Made by a program: the position numbers and the translations under genes
The notes under the pieces: generated by a model
Seen by the model: the letters and a program-made list of their open reading frames with translations, nothing else
Databases searched by the model: none
What the model was told of the DNA's origin: nothing
NCBI RefSeq assembly: GCF_021083305.1
Contig: NZ_JAJFAY010000012.1
Location: forward strand, 1-64,000
DNA from: Haladaptatus sp. DYF46
Lineage (GTDB): Archaea; Halobacteriota; Halobacteria; Halobacteriales; Haladaptataceae
DNA: 64,000 nucleotides
Direction: 5' to 3'
In this document: piece by piece, positions 52,613 to 62,260 of the stretch
Layout: each line of letters opens with the position of its first letter
Position numbering within the stretch: the first letter of the stretch is position 1

Positions 52613-54361
52613 ATGAACAAAGAGATATTTGGTGTCTTTGGTGACCGAGACGAATTCGAACGATTCCGTTCCGAACGGGAGTTCGACGACATCGTAACGA
52701 GTGACGTCGGAACCGTCGGTATTCGGGATACGGGACTCGGGATTCCGGGACGGAGTGCTTCGTACTCCGGGGAACTCGGGTCGTGTGTCATCTGGGGCGA
52801 AGCGTATCCGAACAAACGAGGGTGGTCCGAGCCCGCACGATGGCTGTTGGAGCAGTACGCCGAGCAGGGGACGGACGCAATCCGCTCGCTCAATGGGTCC
52901 TATTTAGCGTTCATCGAACACGGCGGGGAGTCCATCCTCCTCACCGACGCGATTCGGTCGTGGGAGTGTTTCTACACCGACGACCCGGGCGTTCGGGTGT
53001 TCGGTTCCGACGCGGCGGAGGTCGCGAAAACCATCGACAACCCGACGATGCGCCGTCAGTCCGTCGGTGAGTTCCTTCACATGGGCGTCGTTCTCGGCGA
53101 TAAAACGCTGTTTCACGAACTGCACCGTGCGCCGTTCGACAGCTACTTGACCGCCGAGGAAGCGGATGAACTCGACCGGTTCGTCTACAATGAACGGGAA
53201 ATGGACTACGTGAACGAGCTTGCGGAACGGATGCAGCGTGCGATCCGACTCCGCTCGCGCCAGCCGGGCAAGAAGGGATTGTTGCTGTCAGCGGGGTACG
53301 ATTCGCGAACGCTGTTGTCCCAGCTCCCCAACCTCGACCACACGTACACAGTCGGAATGCCGAACGCACAGGAGGTGAAAGTCGCCCGTCGCTTGGCGAA
53401 ACAGTACGGCGTGGACCACACGACGTTAGTGACGAACGACCGGTACATCACGCCCGGAGAGGAGAAAGTTCGCGACACGCAGGGAATCAAAGAATCCATT
53501 CACATCCATCACGCCGGCTACAACAGCGAGATGGAAGTGGACACGATGTATCACGCCCTGCTGTTCGACACGCTGCTGAAGGGATTCGGCCACAAGCGGA
53601 CCGAGGTGAAGCTGTTCGGAAAGAAGATTCCGACGAAGAAGATGGAGGAGAACCCCGACCCGGTCGAGGCTTCGCTGGATAACTTCGGGTATCTCCCCGA
53701 GCGGAGCCGGAAGGTCGCGGAGAAGTACACCGTCGACTCGGACGCGGCCGGGAAATTCGTTCGCCAAGCCATCGACGCGGAGTTCGACCGCTGTTGGAGT
53801 CGCACCGATTCCGTGCAGAACGCCCTCGCGTTGTTCAGCATCCGCAACCAACCGACGATTCCGTCCCGAACGCACCTCGCGGACAACTACCTCGAATCGT
53901 TCATCGCGGCCGACACGGAACTGCTGGAGTGGCACCTACAGACGCCGCCGGAGTACCGGAACACGTCGACGTTCATCCGGGCGATTCGGCAGCTGGACGA
54001 GGACCTGTTCCGTCACCGTCCCCCGGACCGTCCGTACACCTCGACGCTGCTGTCCCAAATCGAGCAGTTCGCGCGGCGGAAGCTCCCGTTCATCACGGAG
54101 TTCGAACCGGCGTGGCCCGATCGACAGAAGGTGTACGACCGCTACAACCTGGACCAGCGGTTGTTCCCCGAAAACGAGACGATTCACGACCTGTCGTCGC
54201 GTCACAAGCTTCGAATCAACGATATGGTCGGCTGGGTCGCTCAGTGTTCGGAGAACATGGTCAACCCGACGGACGTTCTGTACATGCCGAACGAGCGCAA
54301 CGCGAACGGCGAAGCGGGCTCGAAACGACGCGGAGCCGACGGGGTTCCGTCGGAAAACTGA
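52613..54361 (+). CDS. Asparagine-synthase-like protein without glutaminase cysteine
   Basis: 582 residues from ATG 52613 (MNKEIFGVFGDRDEF). The N-terminal part (1-185) has a class II amidotransferase-like fold (SLNGSYLAFIEHGGESILLTDA) but no Cys2 nucleophile. The ATP pyrophosphatase domain has LLLSAGYDSRTLL (223-235) in place of the usual SGGxDS; the rest (to 582) follows asparagine synthases loosely (ELLEWHLQTPPEYR). So it could use ammonia or another amine to amidate a glycan acid, as in other glycan clusters. Followed by the DUF1616 gene 45 bases later. Confidence 0.8.
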   Translation: MNKEIFGVFGDRDEFERFRSEREFDDIVTSDVGTVGIRDTGLGIPGRSASYSGELGSCVIWGEAYPNKRGWSEPARWLLEQYAEQGTDAIRSLNGSYLAFIEHGGESILLTDAIRSWECFYTDDPGVRVFGSDAAEVAKTIDNPTMRRQSVGEFLHMGVVLGDKTLFHELHRAPFDSYLTAEEADELDRFVYNEREMDYVNELAERMQRAIRLRSRQPGKKGLLLSAGYDSRTLLSQLPNLDHTYTVGMPNAQEVKVARRLAKQYGVDHTTLVTNDRYITPGEEKVRDTQGIKESIHIHHAGYNSEMEVDTMYHALLFDTLLKGFGHKRTEVKLFGKKIPTKKMEENPDPVEASLDNFGYLPERSRKVAEKYTVDSDAAGKFVRQAIDAEFDRCWSRTDSVQNALALFSIRNQPTIPSRTHLADNYLESFIAADTELLEWHLQTPPEYRNTSTFIRAIRQLDEDLFRHRPPDRPYTSTLLSQIEQFARRKLPFITEFEPAWPDRQKVYDRYNLDQRLFPENETIHDLSSRHKLRINDMVGWVAQCSENMVNPTDVLYMPNERNANGEAGSKRRGADGVPSEN

Positions 54362-54406
54362 TTAGCAGCCGTATAATAAAACCCGCTCCGACCGATTTTC
54401 AGGGCA

Positions 54407-55675
54407 ATGAGTACGAATGGCCGCTGGTGGTTTCTCGACCTCGTATTAGCCCTCATGCTAACCGTTGTCGGAGGAATCGTCGCATATGCTGAACTCGGCG
54501 GACGATTGCGTGTTGCCCTCGTTCTGCCGCTCGTCGTCTTTCTCCCGGGATACGTGCTCATCTCAGCAGTGTTCCCGGAAGGTGAAGAAGACGAGAATCG
54601 GACGTTCGGTTCGGGGAACGACGATGCCGCGTACGCGGTCGGCGGCCCCGAGCGGATCGCGCTCGCCGTTGCGCTCAGCGTCGCCATCGTCCCGATGATA
54701 GCCGCGCTCTCCAACTTCACGCCGTGGGGCGTTCGCGTACACCCGATTCTGTACGGTATCGTCGGTTTTACCGTGATATTCGCGGCGATAGCGTTCGTCC
54801 GACGACTACGCGTACCGGCCGAACGGCGATACTCGCCCGGCGTTCCGGAGGTGCTGTTCAACCCGAGCGGACGTTCGGGTGGGGGCCTGACGGTGGCGCT
54901 GAACGTCGGTATCGTCATCAGCTTCGTCCTGCTCGCGTCGACGGTCGGATTCGCGGTTCTCAACCCGCCACAGGGAGAGACGTTCACCGAGTTCTACGTG
55001 AACACGAACGATGTGAACGGTCAGACGAATACAATGTACAACACGAACCTCGCCGAAGACGGCGTGACGGTCAACGTTCACAGCTACGAGCGGGAACGAA
55101 CGGAGTACACGGTCGTCGCCGTTATCGAACGGGTCGAAGGGGGGAGCGTCACGGACCGGTCCCAGTTCGCCAAAGAACAGGTCACGGTCGACGCGGGGGA
55201 GAAAAAACAGGTGAAGCTCACCGGCGACCCGGCGTTCACCGGGGACAACGTCCGCGTTCGCCTCCGCCTCTACAAGGGGTCCGCGTCGGGAGAGCCATAT
55301 ATAACGACGCGCGCGTGGGTCTCACCGGGAAGCGCACCCACGAATCAGGCGAGCTCGGCCGACGAGAATCGGGGGACCGACAGCGGTGAAAACAGCGACG
55401 ATGGCGGAGACAGCGCCGGAGAGGGCGACGATGGCGGGGACAGCGGCCAAGAGACGACGGAACAGCAACAGACCACACAACAACGGACGACGGAGCAACA
55501 ACAGACGACACAGCAGCAGACGAGCCGACAAACGACCCAGCGCCGGACGACACAGCGTCAAACGACGACGAGTTCGCAATCGACGCCGACGACCACCACG
55601 ACGACAGCAGCGGGAACGACATCGACGGCTACCACTACCACGACGACCGAGGACGACGGTGGCCTCTTCTCGTGA
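54407..55675 (+). CDS. DUF1616 membrane protein with Gln/Thr-rich tail
   Basis: 422 residues. Four membrane helices (WWFLDLVLALMLTVVGGIVAY, VALVLPLVVFLPGYVLISAVF, IALAVALSVAIVPMIAALS, YGIVGFTVIFAAIAFV) and a fifth (VIGISFVLLAS-like near 175) carry the DUF1616 domain. An extracellular beta domain follows (about 190-310), then an acidic Asp/Gly/Glu-rich linker and a Gln/Thr/Arg tail (about 345-420). The DUF1616 family sits in haloarchaeal glycosylation clusters, function unknown. The tail resembles the flippase tail in being low-complexity and Thr-rich. Confidence 0.85.
   Translation: MSTNGRWWFLDLVLALMLTVVGGIVAYAELGGRLRVALVLPLVVFLPGYVLISAVFPEGEEDENRTFGSGNDDAAYAVGGPERIALAVALSVAIVPMIAALSNFTPWGVRVHPILYGIVGFTVIFAAIAFVRRLRVPAERRYSPGVPEVLFNPSGRSGGGLTVALNVGIVISFVLLASTVGFAVLNPPQGETFTEFYVNTNDVNGQTNTMYNTNLAEDGVTVNVHSYERERTEYTVVAVIERVEGGSVTDRSQFAKEQVTVDAGEKKQVKLTGDPAFTGDNVRVRLRLYKGSASGEPYITTRAWVSPGSAPTNQASSADENRGTDSGENSDDGGDSAGEGDDGGDSGQETTEQQQTTQQRTTEQQQTTQQQTSRQTTQRRTTQRQTTTSSQSTPTTTTTTAAGTTSTATTTTTTEDDGGLFS
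55440..55665 (+). repeat. CAACAG/ACGACA low-complexity coding repeat
   Basis: Coding repeat for the Gln/Thr tail of the DUF1616 protein. Units around GACGGAACAACAACAGAC and ACACAACAACGGACG recur three to four times, with scattered CAG/ACG codons, and end in an ACGACG-rich block. Confidence 0.65.
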
Positions 55676-55862
55676 CGTTCGGGACGATAGCCGAACGCCG
55701 TCGGGCGTGAACGGTCCCGTTTCCTGCTGATCGTATTCACCGTTTATCACGGACATAGGGGCCGATTTTATGCCGCGTTGGGTTCACACGCCCGTCCTAC
55801 GACGGAGTGTCGTTGATGGTGGTCGCAGTCGGACCGTACGGTGACAAGAAGAGACGAACGGG

Positions 55863-56780
55863 CTACTGATACTGGGAGCAGACACGACGGACGCCCTCCT
55901 CGAAGCTGATTTCGGGTTCCCAGCCGGTCGCGTCGGAGAACTTGCTCACGTCGGCCATCGTATCGTGGACGTACACGCCCTCCGGGATGGGGTTCTCGAC
56001 GTACACCGGTTCGACGTCGGTTCCGAGTTCCTCGTTGATGTACTCGACGACGGTGTTGAAGTCGTAGCTCTCCCCCGTACCGAGGTTGTAGATGCCGGTC
56101 AGTTCGTAATCAGCCGCGAGTTCGAGACCACTGACGATGTCGGTGACGTACGTGAAGTCCCGCGTTTGACTGCCGTCACCGTATATTTTCGGCGATTCGC
56201 CGTTCGCGATGTCGTCCGCGAACTGGGCGATGATGTTGGCGAACTCCCCCTTGTGTTCTTCCGCACCGCCGTACCCCTGATACACCGAGAAGAATCGCAT
56301 CCCGGCCATGTTCACGTCGTAGTGGTGGGCGAAGTATTCGGCGTAGCGTTCGCGGGCCAGTTTGGACGCTTCGTAGCCGGTGTGAACTTCCACGTCCATG
56401 TTCTCCGGCGATGGCTCCGTTCGACTCCCGTAAATGGAGGAGGTCGTCGCGTACACGACGGTATCACAACCGTCCTCCCGCGCCTGTTCGACGGTGTTGA
56501 CGAACCCCTCCACGTTCACTCTGACGCCCTTCGTCGGGTTCTCCTCGTGCATCGCGTAGGACGATAGAGCGGCGAGGTGGAAGACGACGTCCACGTCCGT
56601 CGGCAGGTCGTCTTCGAGGACGCTTCGTTCGTGGAACTCAACCGCGTCGGTCAGGTTGTCCTCGGTTCCGAGATAGCCGTCGTCGATGGCGACGACCTCG
56701 TTCTCCCCGGCGAGGTGGTTCGCGAGGTTCGAGCCGATGAATCCGGCACCCCCAGTAACGAGAACGCGTTGTCCCTGCAT
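55863..56780 (-). CDS. NAD-dependent sugar epimerase/dehydratase
   Basis: 305 residues, extended SDR. GAGFIGSNL nucleotide-binding motif (11-19), S114/S115, Y136-x3-K140 catalytic pair in TGYEASK. UDP-glucose 4-epimerase-like. Last gene of a five-gene minus-strand operon that starts with the UDP-sugar dehydrogenase; 47 bases after the large membrane gene. Substrate likely a UDP-hexose or hexosamine. Confidence 0.9.
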   Translation of the reverse strand: MQGQRVLVTGGAGFIGSNLANHLAGENEVVAIDDGYLGTEDNLTDAVEFHERSVLEDDLPTDVDVVFHLAALSSYAMHEENPTKGVRVNVEGFVNTVEQAREDGCDTVVYATTSSIYGSRTEPSPENMDVEVHTGYEASKLARERYAEYFAHHYDVNMAGMRFFSVYQGYGGAEEHKGEFANIIAQFADDIANGESPKIYGDGSQTRDFTYVTDIVSGLELAADYELTGIYNLGTGESYDFNTVVEYINEELGTDVEPVYVENPIPEGVYVHDTMADVSKFSDATGWEPEISFEEGVRRVCSQYQ

Positions 56781-56827
56781 GGACAGTCATGCAAGAGGGT
56801 GAGAGAAAAGGATTCCCCTACGGAAAC

Positions 56828-58834
56828 CTATATCGTCCGATTCGCACAGAGCATCACGTCGCCGTTGTTATAGAGGACGCTCTGGTCGGGACGGCAGATC
56901 TGTTGCTGTGACACCTGGCGACGAGCGGGAACGCTGGCAGTCGTTTGGTTATCGTTCACCATCACCTGCTTCACGAGGAGGAATTTGGGCGCCCCCGTGG
57001 ACTGGTACCGTCGATAGACGGTAATGGGGTGGTCGGTCGGTCCGTCCCTATCATCAGCGGAGAGGTTGACCGCCGCGGCGGGATACGACCCCGTTCTCGA
57101 GAACACCGTCTGATACGGATGGTCCGTATGGATCAACTGGCTCGATGCGATGTTCGCCGAGTCGGGCGAACCGGTCATATCCGCGATGGTGTACACCGCC
57201 GCAACCTCGGAGTTCGTGTACGTCAAGCGTTCCTGCTTGTCCTTGAACACGGGGCTGTCGATAGTGCCGTGGCTGGACATCACCATCACGCTCGGATAGA
57301 GGAGCGCGACGACGACCAGGGCGGCGACGACGACGTTTCGGTTGAGGTTGTGGACGAGATATCCGACGCCGAGGGCGGCGAGGATGGCCATCGGCGCGTA
57401 GAGGAACGCGAACCATCGCTGCGGGATGAAATTACGGATACCGAACATCGGCAATCCGAGGGTGAACCCCGTCATCACAACGGTGGCGAACAGGAGCGTG
57501 AATACCGCATGCGAGATTCTCTTTCGGCGTAAGACGTACAGACAGCCGACGATGGTCAAGCCGAAGAGGATGAGGAATCCCATCGTATCGATATACGTCG
57601 CCACTTTCTGCACGAGCGTCGGGGCGGGAAGGGAGATGAACTCGGAGTTGTTACTCGCGAGGTTCAACAGCCCCGCGCTCGACACCAGCGTCTCTTCGAG
57701 GTACAGGAGCACGGTTTCGAGGAACGAGTTCCCGTTGTACGGGGTGAACGACCACATGAAGGTGATGAGCCCCACGTCGAACGCGAGCAGTCCCGCGAGG
57801 TTGACCGGTTCCAGTTTCCGGTAGACGCCCGGCCGCCGGGCCGTCGTCTTGAACAGCCCCAGTTTGAGGACGAACTGGGCGAGCAACCCCGAGAACAGGA
57901 CGACGAGCATGATGAACGTCGATACCTGGTGGGTCAGGATGATGGCGATGGAGAGGAACACGAGCAGGGCGAAGTCCCGTGCGTTGTACTCCAACCGCAT
58001 GATGCGCAAGAGGGCATAGAGGATGGCGGCGAAGAACAGCAGTCCGTGGCTCGTCGGGATGATGTGGATACCCCACTCGATGAAGTAGTCACCGACGGAG
58101 TAGAGCATCGCCGCGAACACCGCCCAGCGCGCCGGGACGAGGAGTTTCGTCGCCCCGTAGATGAGCAGGATCGTCATTGGGATCGCGACGCCGACCGAGA
58201 GGTACAGCGCGTTGCGGAGCGACACGTCGTACAGCATCGCCGAGGACGAAACGAGCAAGTGGAACAGCGGTGCCGCGATGTGTTTGTTCCCGTTCATCGC
58301 GGAGAGGGAGTGCTGTTCGAGTACGCCGCCCGCCAGTTGGGTCATGTGCGTCCAGATGTCGATTCCGATGTACGACGGCGTGGTGTACACCGCCATGAAT
58401 CGGATGACGTACGCCAGAGCGAGAATCTGGACCAACAGCAAGGACGGGAGAAGGTCTTCCTCGTCCACGAACACAATTTGGAGGATGATGAGCGTCCCCG
58501 TCGCCCCCGAGAGGAGGTGAAACAGCAGGGACCGCTGGCCTGTGTACAACGCGACGGCGACCATGGCGGCCATCATCACGAAACAGATGCTCGGTAGGAG
58601 TTGGGCCACTATCCGTGAAATGGACGGATAGGCGTGCATCGTCTCGCGGTCGTTGCGAATCGCAAGCAGATAGAGCCCACAGCCCAGTCCGAGGACGATT
58701 GGTATCGTCTTGATGTACACTTGCGAGGCGAAAAACCGCAGCGGGAACAGTCCGAGCGCGATAACGAAGCCGATAATTGCGGCATCGACGTCGAACCGTC
58801 GCTGTCGTAGCCAGCCAGACATTCTCCCGGACAT
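56828..58834 (-). CDS. Large multi-pass membrane protein, possible glycosyltransferase
   Basis: 668 residues from ATG 58834, which is preceded by GGAGGT five bases away. About 13 membrane helices (AAIIGFVIALGLFPLRFFAS, ... ILAALGVGYLVHNL) and a C-terminal extracellular domain from about 545. The early outer loop has an IGIDIWTHMTQ acidic site as in GT-C enzymes. Pattern fits GT-C type dolichyl-phosphate-dependent glycosyltransferases or related uncharacterised proteins. The open frame further upstream to 59620 is only antisense shadow of the next gene. Fourth gene of the operon. Confidence 0.82.
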   Translation of the reverse strand: MSGRMSGWLRQRRFDVDAAIIGFVIALGLFPLRFFASQVYIKTIPIVLGLGCGLYLLAIRNDRETMHAYPSISRIVAQLLPSICFVMMAAMVAVALYTGQRSLLFHLLSGATGTLIILQIVFVDEEDLLPSLLLVQILALAYVIRFMAVYTTPSYIGIDIWTHMTQLAGGVLEQHSLSAMNGNKHIAAPLFHLLVSSSAMLYDVSLRNALYLSVGVAIPMTILLIYGATKLLVPARWAVFAAMLYSVGDYFIEWGIHIIPTSHGLLFFAAILYALLRIMRLEYNARDFALLVFLSIAIILTHQVSTFIMLVVLFSGLLAQFVLKLGLFKTTARRPGVYRKLEPVNLAGLLAFDVGLITFMWSFTPYNGNSFLETVLLYLEETLVSSAGLLNLASNNSEFISLPAPTLVQKVATYIDTMGFLILFGLTIVGCLYVLRRKRISHAVFTLLFATVVMTGFTLGLPMFGIRNFIPQRWFAFLYAPMAILAALGVGYLVHNLNRNVVVAALVVVALLYPSVMVMSSHGTIDSPVFKDKQERLTYTNSEVAAVYTIADMTGSPDSANIASSQLIHTDHPYQTVFSRTGSYPAAAVNLSADDRDGPTDHPITVYRRYQSTGAPKFLLVKQVMVNDNQTTASVPARRQVSQQQICRPDQSVLYNNGDVMLCANRTI

Positions 58835-58874
58835 CAGTACCTCCGTTCGTCGAATCGTGGTTCCATCATCGTAT

Positions 58875-59936
58875 TTAAACCTCCGCGTCCGGTCGTTTCG
58901 TCCGACCGCGTGCGTTCCGGGACCGCCCCGTAATCGCACGCACAATGATGTCGGTCGTGTCGACCTTGTCGTCGAGCAGTCGCTCCCGACGTTCCTGCCA
59001 GTCAGTGTCGCCTTCGAGGATGGAGACTGCTTTTTCGAGCGCCCTCGCGTGTCGGTCCCCCCGTTGGTAGTTGAACAGGAGTTCGTAACGCTCGTCCAGT
59101 TCGTCCGTATACCCCATCGTGAGCGTGTTGACGTAGATGGCCGGCGTGCCGAGGACGGCGCTCTCCGCGGCCATCGTCGCGCCCTCACCGACGAACAGGT
59201 CGGCGAAGGCGAGCAGGTCGTGCATTCGATGGGGCGGAACGGTCGCCCGACGCGATTCGAGCGAGGAAGGAAGCGACCGTTCGGACGTGATGAGTACCTC
59301 CGAACCCGCGTCTTCCAGCCGTTCCACCACGTCGCGCACGTCGTCGAATCCGCCCTGCCCCACGTCGTGCGAGGCACCCCATTCGACGAGGCGGAGGACG
59401 GTGAACGTCTCCTCCGGGTCCAAACCGAGGTCCTCGACCACTGCCGGGTCCGGCGTAAAGCGGTCGGGGTGAAGATACGCGAGTTCGTGGTAACCGGGAT
59501 ACCGGACCTGTTTCGAACCGACGTTTCGCGTATAGCAATCAGGGGTGTAAACCGCGTTCGCGAACGGGAACGCGAGGTTCTGGATGAGTTTCGCGTGCTC
59601 CGTATCGTAGAAGATGGCACTTTGCGCGCCCGTGACTTTCGCCACGTGTGCGGCCGCGACGCCGCCGATCGCCGTAATCACATCGGGTTTCAACTGAAAC
59701 GCACGTCGGAGCAGACGTGCCTCGTAAGTCGCCTGCACTCGCGCCAGTTCGGACAGTCCCGAGGCGGTGCCGGCCAGTACTTCGTGGCTGATGTCGTATC
59801 GTCGGAGCAGTTCGACCGCCATCTCCTTCTCGCGGGCGAAGACGTGAACGTCGTGGCCGTCCCCCTCCAGTTCCGCGATCGCGTTGCGGAAGAAGTGGAC
59901 GTGTGCCGGATGCTGAACGGTGACGAACACCCTCAC
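58875..59936 (-). CDS. DUF354 family protein (GT-B/epimerase-like)
   Basis: 353 residues. GT-B-like with VTVQHPAHVHFFRNAI at the N-terminus, ITAIGGVAAAHVAK, and HRMHDLLAFADLFVGEGATMAAESAVLGTPAIYVN in the C-terminal half, the DUF354 pattern related to UDP-GlcNAc 2-epimerase. Probably a nucleotide-sugar enzyme. Overlaps the GT2 gene by 4 bases and precedes the membrane gene by 40. Confidence 0.85.
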   Translation of the reverse strand: MRVFVTVQHPAHVHFFRNAIAELEGDGHDVHVFAREKEMAVELLRRYDISHEVLAGTASGLSELARVQATYEARLLRRAFQLKPDVITAIGGVAAAHVAKVTGAQSAIFYDTEHAKLIQNLAFPFANAVYTPDCYTRNVGSKQVRYPGYHELAYLHPDRFTPDPAVVEDLGLDPEETFTVLRLVEWGASHDVGQGGFDDVRDVVERLEDAGSEVLITSERSLPSSLESRRATVPPHRMHDLLAFADLFVGEGATMAAESAVLGTPAIYVNTLTMGYTDELDERYELLFNYQRGDRHARALEKAVSILEGDTDWQERRERLLDDKVDTTDIIVRAITGRSRNARGRTKRPDAEV

Positions 59937-60889
59937 GTGTTCTCCCTCCTATCGAGGAGAACCCCGACGAGGATTCCGACCACACCGATGACGAGCGACG
60001 TAAGCGATTTTTGGGCATCGTCGTTTTTCGTCCCGGTGAGGGTCGACCCGAGCGCTCGGAATCCCAGCGCGATACCCGTCAACCCACTCACGACGCCGAA
60101 GATGTAGGCGATTCCGAGCGGGTGGGTTCGGTAGCGCGAGCCGAGTCGCCAGAAGAAGTTCCTGAGGAGCATGAACGAGACCTTGGGAATGTAGTCGCCG
60201 TACCGGATGCTGCTCTCCTCGTCGCCGTAGGTCGCGGGCATGTCCACGTCCGCGACGCGCATACCGGCCACGTTCAGTTTGACGAGGATATCGTTGCAGT
60301 AGCCGTAGTACTCGTACATCCCTTCGAGGTCGATGGCTTCGAGCGCCGACAGGGAAATCGCGGTGTAGCCGTTCTGTGGGTCGGTCACATCCCAGTACCC
60401 GCTGGCGATACGTGTCAATCCCGTCAGCATCCAGTTGCCGAGTAGACGGAATCTCGGCATCTCGTGGCGGAAGTCCGAATTCGAGAGACGGTCGCCTTTC
60501 GCGTATTCCGCATCGCCCGCGACGATGGGGTCGAGGAAGCGCGTCATTATGTCGGGGTCCATCTGGCCGTCCGCGTCGATGGTGACGGTCACGTCCGTCC
60601 CGTCCTCGCGGGCGGCGAGGTATCCCGTCTTGATGGCCGCGCCGGCACCCCTGTTCATTTCGTGCCGGATGGCGACGACGTCACCGTCGGTGTCGTCACT
60701 CTCACCGGCGCGAGGCGCACGCTCTATCGCCGCGTGCGCTCGAATTTCGTCCCACGTACCGTCGGTCGAGGCGTCGTCTACGACATAGACGCGGTCTACG
60801 AAGTCGGGAAGCGAATCGAGGACGTCGCCGACGAACCCTTCTTCGTTGTACGCGGGCACGACGACGCCTATCGTGTGCCCTTCGTACAT
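59933..60889 (-). CDS. Dolichyl-phosphate-sugar-synthase-like glycosyltransferase (GT2)
   Basis: 318 residues. GT-A domain (IGVVVPAYNEEGFVGDVLDSL, VVDDASTDGT, IDADGQMDPD with the DXD-type site, QNGYTAIS) and two C-terminal membrane helices (PLGIAYIFGVVSGLTGIALG, SLVIGVVGILVGVLL). Likely loads a sugar onto dolichyl phosphate at the membrane. Starts directly after the dehydrogenase stop (no gap), so co-translated. Confidence 0.9.
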   Translation of the reverse strand: MYEGHTIGVVVPAYNEEGFVGDVLDSLPDFVDRVYVVDDASTDGTWDEIRAHAAIERAPRAGESDDTDGDVVAIRHEMNRGAGAAIKTGYLAAREDGTDVTVTIDADGQMDPDIMTRFLDPIVAGDAEYAKGDRLSNSDFRHEMPRFRLLGNWMLTGLTRIASGYWDVTDPQNGYTAISLSALEAIDLEGMYEYYGYCNDILVKLNVAGMRVADVDMPATYGDEESSIRYGDYIPKVSFMLLRNFFWRLGSRYRTHPLGIAYIFGVVSGLTGIALGFRALGSTLTGTKNDDAQKSLTSLVIGVVGILVGVLLDRRENT

Positions 60890-62260
60890 CTACACCCTCC
60901 GATACGAGAATCCAGCGTCGGTGACTTTCTCGGCGTCGAACGCGCCCGTCACGTCCACGAACGATGGGTTGTCGTTCATCTCCGCCGCCAGTTTCTCCAA
61001 GTCGAGGTCGTAGAACTCGCGGTGGGGCGTCGCGAGGACGATGCCGTCGAATCCTTCGACGGAAAATTCGTCGTCCTCCTGCATCGCAACGCCGAACTCC
61101 TCGGTCATGAGTTCGTTGTCCCCGTGCGGGTCGTAGCCGACGGTTTCGATGTCGAACTCGTGGAGTTGGCGGATGATACCGTCCACCTTCGACGTGCGGA
61201 TGTCGGCCACGTCCGGTTTGTACGTCATCCCGAGGATGAGAACGCGGCTATCGCGGAGCGCCTTTCCGGACTGGTTCAACTCCTTTATCATCATGTTCGA
61301 GATGTGAGTCGGCATGGCCTCGTTCACGTCACGACTCTGTTGGATGAGCGGCGGTGCGAATCCGGCTTGTTTGGAGCGGTGGATGAAAAAATACGGGTCG
61401 ACGGGGATGCAGTGTCCACCGACGAGTCCCGGTCGATAGTCGTGGAAGTTCCACTTCGTACCCGACGCTTCGAGTACCGCACGCGTGTCGATGTCCATGT
61501 CCATGCTGTCGAAGGCCATCGCCAACTCGTTCACGAGGGCGATGTTCAGGTCGCGTTGGATGTTCTCTACAACCTTGCTCGCCTCCGCAACCTCCATGGA
61601 AGCGGCCTTGTGAACGCCCGCGTCGATGACCGTCGAATACAGTTCGGCGATGTCGTCGCGAACGTCATCGTTCATCCCACCGACGACTTTCACCACGTCA
61701 CGGAGACCGTGTTCCGGGTCGCCCGGCGTCGCACGCTCCGGGGAGTAACCCACGAAGAAATCCTCGCCGCACGTCAATCCCGACGCTTCCTCGAGTGCGG
61801 GAAGGAGGACCTCACGCGTCGCACCGGGGAAAATCGTCGATTCGAGGATGACGGTGGTGTCGGGCGACATGTACTCACCGATGGTACGTCCGGCCGCAAC
61901 CACGAAGTCGAGGTTCGGTTGGTCGTTTTCGTCGACCGGCGTCGGAACCGCGATCATCACGTAATCCGCGCGGGTGATCTCCTCGGGGTCGTTCGTGTAG
62001 GTGATTTCGCTCTCGGCGATCGCGTCGTCACCGAGGTCGCCCGTCGTGTCAGTGCCGCCGCGAAGGGTATCGACTTTCCCGTCGTCGATGTCGAAGCCGA
62101 CGACGTTGTACCCTTCTTGGTCGAATCCGACCGCCAACGGGAGTCCGACGTAGCCGAGACCGACGACGCAAATCGTCGCCTCCCGGCTCTTCGTTACGTC
62201 GCTCTGGTCGCTTCCGGCGTAGTCCCGCTGGCCGTCTATGTTTCCTATCGTCGAGTTCAT
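60890..62260 (-). CDS. UDP-N-acetylhexosamine dehydrogenase
   Basis: 456 residues. Rossmann motif CVVGLGYVGLPLA near 31-43, a central dimer helix, and the catalytic site GGHCIPVDPYF. The Gly-His-Cys-Ile-Pro form points to the UDP-ManNAc/UDP-GlcNAc dehydrogenase (WecC/WbpA) branch and not to UDP-glucose dehydrogenases, which have SCFPKD. Makes a UDP-HexNAc uronic acid for acidic surface glycans. First gene of the operon 62260-55863. A promoter was not clearly seen in the 510 bases upstream. Confidence 0.92.
   Translation of the reverse strand: MNSTIGNIDGQRDYAGSDQSDVTKSREATICVVGLGYVGLPLAVGFDQEGYNVVGFDIDDGKVDTLRGGTDTTGDLGDDAIAESEITYTNDPEEITRADYVMIAVPTPVDENDQPNLDFVVAAGRTIGEYMSPDTTVILESTIFPGATREVLLPALEEASGLTCGEDFFVGYSPERATPGDPEHGLRDVVKVVGGMNDDVRDDIAELYSTVIDAGVHKAASMEVAEASKVVENIQRDLNIALVNELAMAFDSMDMDIDTRAVLEASGTKWNFHDYRPGLVGGHCIPVDPYFFIHRSKQAGFAPPLIQQSRDVNEAMPTHISNMMIKELNQSGKALRDSRVLILGMTYKPDVADIRTSKVDGIIRQLHEFDIETVGYDPHGDNELMTEEFGVAMQEDDEFSVEGFDGIVLATPHREFYDLDLEKLAAEMNDNPSFVDVTGAFDAEKVTDAGFSYRRV

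Noticed and set aside
58837..59620. N-terminal extension of the large membrane protein to 930 residues
   Set aside because: The extra 262 residues are Ser/Arg/Thr-rich shadow of the DUF354 gene; ATG 58834 has a good ribosome binding site.
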